Of a stretch of 64,000 nucleotides of DNA, positions 58,078 to 64,000 are shown piece by piece. The stretch comes from Aquilaria yunnanensis (taxonomy: Eukaryota > Streptophyta > Magnoliopsida > Malvales > Thymelaeaceae), in contig CM077594.1 in assembly GCA_039654915.1 (NCBI GenBank), positions 100,144,893 through 100,208,892 of the forward strand. Reading direction: 5' to 3'. The translations under genes were made by a program, and so were the position numbers. The notes beneath the pieces were generated by a model that worked only from the letters and a program-made list of their open reading frames with translations, was not told where the DNA came from and did not search any database. Numbering within the stretch: position 1 is the first letter of the stretch; every line of letters starts with the position of its first letter.

Positions 58078-58485
58078 AGGCTGTCTCAGTTTGTGCAAGA
58101 CTTGATGAACAGAGTGCCATGGGGGTTCAAGGTCAGTAAAACAGTGTTGCACGTTGGAAACCAAAGAATGGCAGGTGTCCCAAGTCTGAGGCATCTCGCT
58201 CATGAGGAATATAAGCATGTATATGATATCCATCTCAACAATGGACAGCTTTCTGGCTCATACACTACACCATGTGACTTTTGTTTTGCCTATACTATAC
58301 ATGTTTCAATCTCACTGTTGAAAAGCGCCCATACGTGCATCGTGTAGTTGTGTTGTAATGCGGAAGTTGCTCGACTGAGAAAACCTTGATGATGGGAGGA
58401 GTATGATGGGCTTCCAGATACCTTGGCTGCGTAGAAGGCATGTGTCCAAACAAATAGTTAGGGATTTTCTTTGACAGGGTATAAG
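58078..58485 (+). other. 3' UTR and downstream flank of the SPPL gene
   Basis: Continues from the SPPL stop codon without a new gene; composition stays exon-like to about 58460. A (TTA)n microsatellite follows near 58486-58505. Confidence 0.45.
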
Positions 58486-58505
58486 ATTATTATTATTATT
58501 ATTAT

Positions 58506-59990
58506 CATCCCCGTCAGACGAAATTGCATCTAATAATTGAGGTCAATAAATTATGTAGAAACCCATCAAAAGTAGTGTCGAGGACTGCTCCTTTGCTGTC
58601 AAAATCTTAACGGGGATGGACGTGGCGGATGAGCTATCACGTCAGGGAGTACCGAGTGGGTCACACACTCGACGCAGACTGGTCGTACAATAAATACTAC
58701 TTTTAATAACGTCGTACAGCATTTACAGCGTTACAAAAATATGTGAACGCCATTTTACTTGGACCAGTTAATGCGGGACGGGAGGGAGAGAGGGGAGCTC
58801 ATCAATTTCCCAATTAACTTTCATCACCATCACAAAAGCTACACTGAGATAATCTTAATTGAGACAGACGACTAGTTGAGGATATAATCATGCATTACTA
58901 CCCAATTTGTCAAAATCGGATTCCATTTATTTTTTTTGTGCTTTCTGTTAATAATTGTAATTATAAACTATAATTGAATCATTTTTCCCATTTCGTATCA
59001 TTAATGATAGGAGTTTAAGATTCAATTTGGGAATTTGATAACCTTAAACTAGTATCAAGCTTCAATTTACTTTTGAAAAGAATTTTTTTTATTCTTTTTA
59101 ATTCTACTTTCAAACAGTTAGGGATAAAAAAAAAATAAATCCAAGAAGCTAACTGAAGCCTAATCGAAGGCAGTTGGTTAAATTCTAAAAAATATATACT
59201 AAAAATCATATAAAATTCAATTTGGCACGATTTTAATTAACAGTTGAAAAGTGTGTGAGACCCAATTTTAATTTCGCTTGCATGGTATTAATATTCAAAA
59301 TTCATTCTTAAATGAAAAACACATTGGATATCGCAAGTTAATTTACCTTATAAAACTAATTTAAAGTACTACTTTGTTCGGTCGGTATGTGTAAATCTTC
59401 TAACTTGATCCTGGGATTCAATACCGGTCAGTACCTAATAAAATCTCTTATATGAGCATTGGCTTTTGCCTGGTTTTGAGTAAGGGTTAACTAAAATTTA
59501 CTGCCTAGGTGCCATACTAAACTTTGCCCCTTGTCTTACGCTCTATCTTCCAAAAAATAAATTTGTTTTATATTTATAAAAAAATAATTTAAAATATTTA
59601 TTAACCGTAGAAAAAAATATATGATATAAATTGAAATCACTTGAAAATAATTATCATATATTTTAAATTATAATTACAAAAATCTCTATCACACAGTGTA
59701 AAGAGGACAAAAGATAAAATATATAATTATAAAATATGAGGGAGTAATATAACCTAAATCTAAGGATAAATTATAATTAACTCTTTGAATAAGACAACAA
59801 ATTAAAAATATGATTCCCCTTGGAAGGCAACCCTGAACTTTATCGCTACAAGAAAACCGTACACATATTACAGCAAACATATAATCTTTATTATTATTAT
59901 TATTCTCTTTTTTTTTCTGCTGTAAAACAAAGACAAATTACACATATAATACTGGTACAAAACGGGCAAGATTAAAACTTCAAAGACATG
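58506..59990. other. Intergenic DNA between the SPPL and lipid-transfer genes
   Basis: AT-rich, with no gene or bordered element recognised. The final part (about 59880-60050) is presumably the 3' UTR of the minus-strand lipid-transfer gene and contains a short (TTA)n tract at about 59889-59904. Confidence 0.4.
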
Positions 59991-60051
59991 ACTTATTATT
60001 ATTGAAGCAGCAGTTCAACTTCCATGGACTTGCTGAGAGTGAGGTAGGAGC

Positions 60052-60360
60052 CTAGCAGGACCTGGGAGCTGGAATCTTGCACTTCGCAGGGAGCTGCAAT
60101 GCTAGTTTTGGATCGATGCCGACGGAGGGCAAGATGCTGGAGTTTTTGTAGCGGCAGAGGCATTTCAAGTCGGCGTGGGAGAGGGTGGAGCAGCAGGCGC
60201 TCGTCGGCGGGGGAGGATTCGGCGGGGTTGCTGCCGCCCTGCAGCTCATCAGCCCCGACACCGGGACGTTGCAGATGGTCTGGGCGCCTGCCATGTGAGC
60301 CACCACCAGGACAAACATCACCAGAGCCACCGCTCTGCTGCTTCTGTTCCTCGCGTCCAT
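60052..60360 (-). CDS. DIR1-like non-specific lipid-transfer protein
   Basis: A small secreted protein of 102 aa without introns. Signal peptide about residues 1-26 (hydrophobic core 11-24, cleavage near AGA-Q). The mature part has the complete eight-Cys motif: C30-X9-C40-X15-CC(56,57)-X9-C67-X1-C69-X24-C94-X7-C102. A PPNPPPP stretch before the CC pair and a Leu between C67 and C69 match the DIR1 branch, which binds lipids and takes part in long-distance defence signalling. Four disulphides and a hydrophobic cavity are expected from the family. The ATG at 60360 is the first in frame and gives the signal peptide. A TATA box lies 92-102 bp upstream, and a large transposon starts 137 bp upstream. 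Its exact role in this plant is inferred. Confidence 0.93.
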   Translation of the reverse strand: MDARNRSSRAVALVMFVLVVAHMAGAQTICNVPVSGLMSCRAAATPPNPPPPTSACCSTLSHADLKCLCRYKNSSILPSVGIDPKLALQLPAKCKIPAPRSC

Positions 60361-60451
60361 TCTGTTGATTGTATAGGGTAAGTGATCTGCTGGCTGTAGA
60401 AGAAGAAGAAGAGTGGTTTCTTGGGATTGACAAGCAGAGAATGGTGGGGTG

Positions 60452-60462
60452 GTTTTATATAG
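60452..60462 (-). promoter_or_regulatory. TATA box of the lipid-transfer gene
   Basis: CTATATAAAAC on the minus strand, about 97 bp upstream of the ATG. It fits a plant TATA box and predicts a short leader of about 60-70 nt. The inverted-repeat transposon begins only 35 bp further upstream. Confidence 0.7.
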
Positions 60463-61354
60463 GAGTGGAGCTTGGCATGAGAGGCTATATTTTTAAGGAA
60501 ACTTACAAAAAAATCCCCTAATTTTTTACTAAACCACATTTGTCCCATGTGCTTTGCAAACTCTACACTTTGTACTTGGAATAGTCATACAAATCAAATT
60601 CACTGCAATGAAAGTGAACTAAATATTATAATTGTCCAATAAGATTTGTAAATTATGTAAATCAACCATAATATTTATTTCTATTTTTATAAATTTACTA
60701 ATAATTTTTAGATCTATAATATATTTTCATATTTATAATAAACCAATAGTTTATGCCCGTGATTAATATTAATATTTACCTGTTTAATATTTTATTCATT
60801 TTTCAATTAGTTCAAATAGAGAAGTATCATTTTTTAGGATAAATATATTTTATCTAATCTTATTTTATTTTGAAAACTAATTTTCACCTTATTAAATAAA
60901 TCTACACATTCTACAATTTTTTAGCAATGCATAATGTAAATAATATATTAACTAAGCACATCATTAATTACGTATCATCATATCATTAATTAAGTACATT
61001 TTTTACTCAAATGGTAATCACTGTTTTATAATTTTTTGCCCTACCCAATGAAAAAATTAATAACTAATACTTATTTTTGAAAAAAATAAAAATAAAAATT
61101 TATTAAAATATATTACTTCAACAAATGTGAAATTTAGTTGTGCATTCAATAAATGTATTATGCATTTATTATTTTTTTATTTACCATTTAGTTATATATT
61201 CAATAAGTTTGAGGCTTTTATTTCCAGTAAAAGATCTTAAAGCAACTCTCTAGTTTGAGTCATAAACTGGGTCATCAGGAAGCCGTCATCAGCTTTCTGT
61301 GTATAAGATTAGAATCTTTGGTGAAAATTCATGGTAGAAATTTATTTTTTAAAA

Positions 61355-61530
61355 GGACAAGCAAATTTTCCAAAATTAAATATGTGCATGTGCACAATAC
61401 TTTTTTTAGAGAACAAGAAAGTTTTCCAAAATTAAAAATGTGCATATACACAAGAAATTTTTTCAAAATTAAATATATGTATGTATGCAATACTTTCTTC
61501 AAATGACAAGAAAGTTTTCAAAAATTAAAT
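61355..61530. repeat. Short tandem repeat near the apex of the fold-back element
   Basis: Three to four diverged units of about 45-50 bp with the theme ACAAG(A/C)AA(A/G)TTTTCCAAAATTAAA followed by TGTGCAT(G/A). They lie in the unpaired centre, next to the left arm. Confidence 0.6.
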
Positions 61531-62537
61531 TTAAATTTGTACTCTATTTATTTGTTCATTTTGTTTTATTGATATGTTACTTACTTTCTTTGTATAGATA
61601 TAGATTTGTTTAAATGCATATATATATATATATTTGAAATTTTTGGTAAATGTAATTAATTTGGCCACCAAATTAACATATAGGGAGTAGCAACCTCAAA
61701 TGGGTTAAAGCATGATTACTAGTATTTATAGGATACAATTAGTGGAACAAGAGGGAAAAAAGAGAGCCAAAACCAAGATTGATACATTTTCAAGAAAAAT
61801 ATCATAAATTTCCAAGATGAGAGAAAATATGAAAAATAAATATTCACCATGAATTTTGACCCAAGATTCCAATCCTATACTTAGAAGGCTCATGATGGCT
61901 TTCATAAAAAATTTTAGTTTAAGGCTTGAATTGGAGACTTGCTTGAGGTCTTCCATAGGTTACAAAAGTCTTGAACTTATTGAATACGCAACTAAATAAT
62001 AAATAAATAAAATAAAATATTAATATATTTAATAAATGCACAACTAAATTTCATATTTATTGAAGAAATATATTTTAAGATTTTTTACTTTTAATTTTTT
62101 GAAAAAAAATAAGTATAGCTTATTAATCTTTTCATTGTATAGGCTAGTTACAAAACATTAATTACCACTTGGCTAAAAAATATACTTAATTAATGATATA
62201 ATGATACATAATTAATGATGTGCTTAATTAATATATTATTTTTATTTTTCAATGCTACAAAAATTGTAGAATGTATAGATTTCTTTCATATGGTGAAAAT
62301 TAGTTTTCAAAATAAAATGAGATTAGCTAAAATATATTTGTCCAAAAAGATGATATTTCTCTATTTGAACTAATTGAAAAATGAATAAAATTTTAAACAA
62401 GTAAATATTAATATTAATCACAAGCATAAACTATTAGTTTATAAATATGAAAATATATTATAGATCTAAAAATTATTATTAAATTTATAAACATATAAAT
62501 TATTCAAGAATATAAAATTTGTTATAAATATATTATA

Positions 62538-62772
62538 TACTCCCTCTGTCCCATATTATTTGAAACACTGACTTTTTAGCAATTAATCTATTATTTTTTA
62601 TTTTCAATTTTTAGTATATAAATAAAAAAAATCTATATAAATGATAAATAAAGACCTCTAGTTTCTAAACATATTTTTTAAAATTTTTTCTAACAACCAA
62701 TAATATAAATAGATTCAAGTCAAACTAGAGCCAAATGTCAACTGTTTCAAAGAACTTGGGACGGAGGTAGTA
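62538..62772. mobile_element. Stowaway-type MITE inside the right arm of the fold-back element
   Basis: TA-bounded ends TACTCCCTCTGTCCCA and, inward from the right, TACTACCTCCGTCCCA. Length 235 bp. It has no counterpart in the left arm, so it entered after the fold-back element. Confidence 0.85.
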
Positions 62773-63205
62773 TTTAGATAAAATGAGTTGGAGGTGACAT
62801 GAAATAAATATTGTTGTTGATTTATATAATTTGTAAATCTTATCAGACAATTATGTCATTGGGCTAACTTGAATAGCAGTGAATTTGACTGATATAACTA
62901 TTATAGGATAAAATATAAGTTTTCTAAAATAATTGGGAGACAAGTGTAGGTTAGGCTAAATATCGAGAGAGTTTTTGTAACTTTCCCTATTTTTAATGTG
63001 CGGTGGCCCGTGTGGTTGCCTCACATTTTGCGCAGACAGTCTACTCGTTCCCATTCTGTTCACCCACGGGCACTCGTATTCTCCAGACTCTCAGGTCATG
63101 TGACAACAAATAAGTTCCACTCTTATGAATATAGATATTTGAAAATTTTTATACCGTAAAATAGATCCCCTGGGAAGGAATTGATTGAGGCTTCTAATAA
63201 AATAG

Positions 63206-63318
63206 AAAGTCATAGAAAAAAATCTTAACTCTAATTAAATACTGAAAGTCATAGAAAAAAAATCTTAACTCCATTTAAATTCTGAAAATCATAGAAAAAG
63301 AAACCTTAACTCTACCTT
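63206..63318. repeat. Three tandem units of about 41 bp
   Basis: The unit starts near AAGTCATAGAAAAAAATCTT and continues to AACTC(T/C)A(A/T)TTAAAT. Three consecutive copies with a few changes. Confidence 0.75.
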
Positions 63319-63507
63319 GCCATCTACCATTTAATTTTCGTTTGGGTGTGTATATAAGAAGTACTTCCTCTGACGCATCACAAGTTCTTTGCTTTATTGG
63401 AGACTAGTACAGGAATTAATAAATGATAAAATAATGTATATTTTTCAACTTTACCCATTTTTTTAACCTAAGCATGTTACCGCCATGCAACACATCCCGT
63501 CAAGTTA

Positions 63508-63603
63508 AAGATATATTTGGATCTAGGCAACAACCAATTCACCAGATTGTTCCCTGAATTGTCTTCTTTGAGTCAATTGCAATTCATTTACCTCGATGTT
63601 GAG
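63508..63603 (+). pseudogene. Leucine-rich-repeat fragment
   Basis: One frame reads KIYLDLGNNQFTRLFPELS and continues SLSQLQFIYLD, the plant extracellular LRR pattern (LxLxxNxFTGxxP). It runs out within 30 codons, without start, signal or neighbouring repeats. It looks like a stray exon piece of a receptor-like protein. It could also belong to a gene continuing beyond the window, but the following sequence shows no further repeats. Confidence 0.5.
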
Positions 63604-64000
63604 GCCTTACATATCTATAAATAAACTGAACAAATACTAATAAGTCATGTTCGTATTTATTTGTTTAAATTTTAATGAACATGAATAATAAATGAACGCA
63701 ACTTCTCTGTTTGTGCTCATTTATTTATTAATAAATGAACACAAATAATTAAAACTAATGATTACCACCAATCTAAATTGGAGCGAGTCTGATAATGGCT
63801 AATAGGACAATAGGCAATGGTGAGAGATTACAAGTTAGGGCTATTGGGCTCAGCTTGGTGCTGAAACAGGTTCACACTGTGAGGAAAATGACTAATTATG
63901 TTTGAGAGAACAAAAACAATAGATTAATTTTTGGGGAGATTAGAGCATAATCATGTGTATGTAGAGTATGTGGACACTAATAAAAATATATAACATATTA
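63604..64000. other. Window end, no feature seen
   Basis: AT-rich DNA without recognisable gene, repeat or border. Confidence 0.4.

Larger units (their letters stand above)
60497..62987. mobile_element. Mutator-like fold-back element (2.49 kb) with perfect 9 bp target duplication
   Basis: TATTTTTAA flanks both sides (60488-60496 and 62988-62996). The ends are GGAAACTTACAAAAA and, inward from the right, GGGAAAGTTACAAAAA. The inverted repeat does not stop at the ends: it runs about 850 bp inward (to about 61345 and back from about 61830). Matching blocks include CAATAAGATTTGTAAATTAT, ATAATATATTTTCATATTTA, TTCAAATAGAGAA and AAAATTCATGGT. A Stowaway MITE interrupts the right arm. No transposase is encoded. 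Confidence 0.9.

Noticed and set aside
60099..60368. Plus-strand frames opposite the lipid-transfer gene
   Set aside because: Arg/Ser-rich shadow translation of the minus-strand gene, which has a signal peptide and all eight Cys.

Overview
The window is nuclear DNA of a flowering plant, almost certainly a eudicot. The genes are split by AT-rich introns with GT-AG borders, the intergenic DNA is very AT-rich, and it is packed with decayed plant transposons (CACTA, Mutator-like, hAT, Stowaway, L1 and RTE-type LINEs, a TRIM). No organism can be named from the sequence alone. No tRNA, rRNA or CRISPR feature was seen.

Four real genes are visible. (1) 19-2787, + strand: the last seven visible exons of an importin-beta-like nuclear transport receptor (SAD2 / importin-7/8 type); its 5' part lies outside the window. 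(2) 21069-25739, + strand: a two-exon type-I pectin methylesterase with an N-terminal inhibitor-like pro-region, interrupted by an unusually long, MITE-filled 3.07 kb intron. (3) 45205-58077, + strand: a 14-exon signal-peptide-peptidase-like intramembrane aspartyl protease (530 aa, SPPL2/4 type). Every exon border could be placed in phase. Its introns hold two LINE remnants, a TRIM element and MITEs, and a 191 bp tandem duplication copies the acceptor of exon 5. (4) 60052-60360, - strand: a single-exon DIR1-like lipid-transfer protein, whose promoter is cut off 137 bp upstream of the ATG by a 2.5 kb hairpin-forming Mutator-like element.

The rest is layered transposon DNA. 3.5-9.6 kb holds two related hAT MITEs, a fold-back element and a long-TIR element. 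9.8-19.5 kb is a decayed CACTA element with a recognisable Tnp2 remnant. It carries inside it an L1-type fragment with an RNase H-like domain and a poly-A tail, a minisatellite, and a Mutator-like element nested in another inverted-repeat element. 26.7-28.4 kb is a hAT element with a second hAT-like element inside. 28.4-43.7 kb is a transposon-gene island: a decayed Ulp1/C48-like gene, a hAT MITE, an 85 bp satellite whose unit folds into a hairpin, a decayed plant-mobile-domain gene, and a nearly full-length but broken FHY3/FAR1-type MULE transposase on the minus strand.

The four host genes look unrelated to each other (nuclear import, cell-wall pectin, intramembrane proteolysis, apoplastic lipid signalling) and form no cluster. 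The most interesting points are local: transposon structures that sit in promoters or introns and could change expression or splicing of the SPPL, PME and lipid-transfer genes, and the composition of the transposon island.
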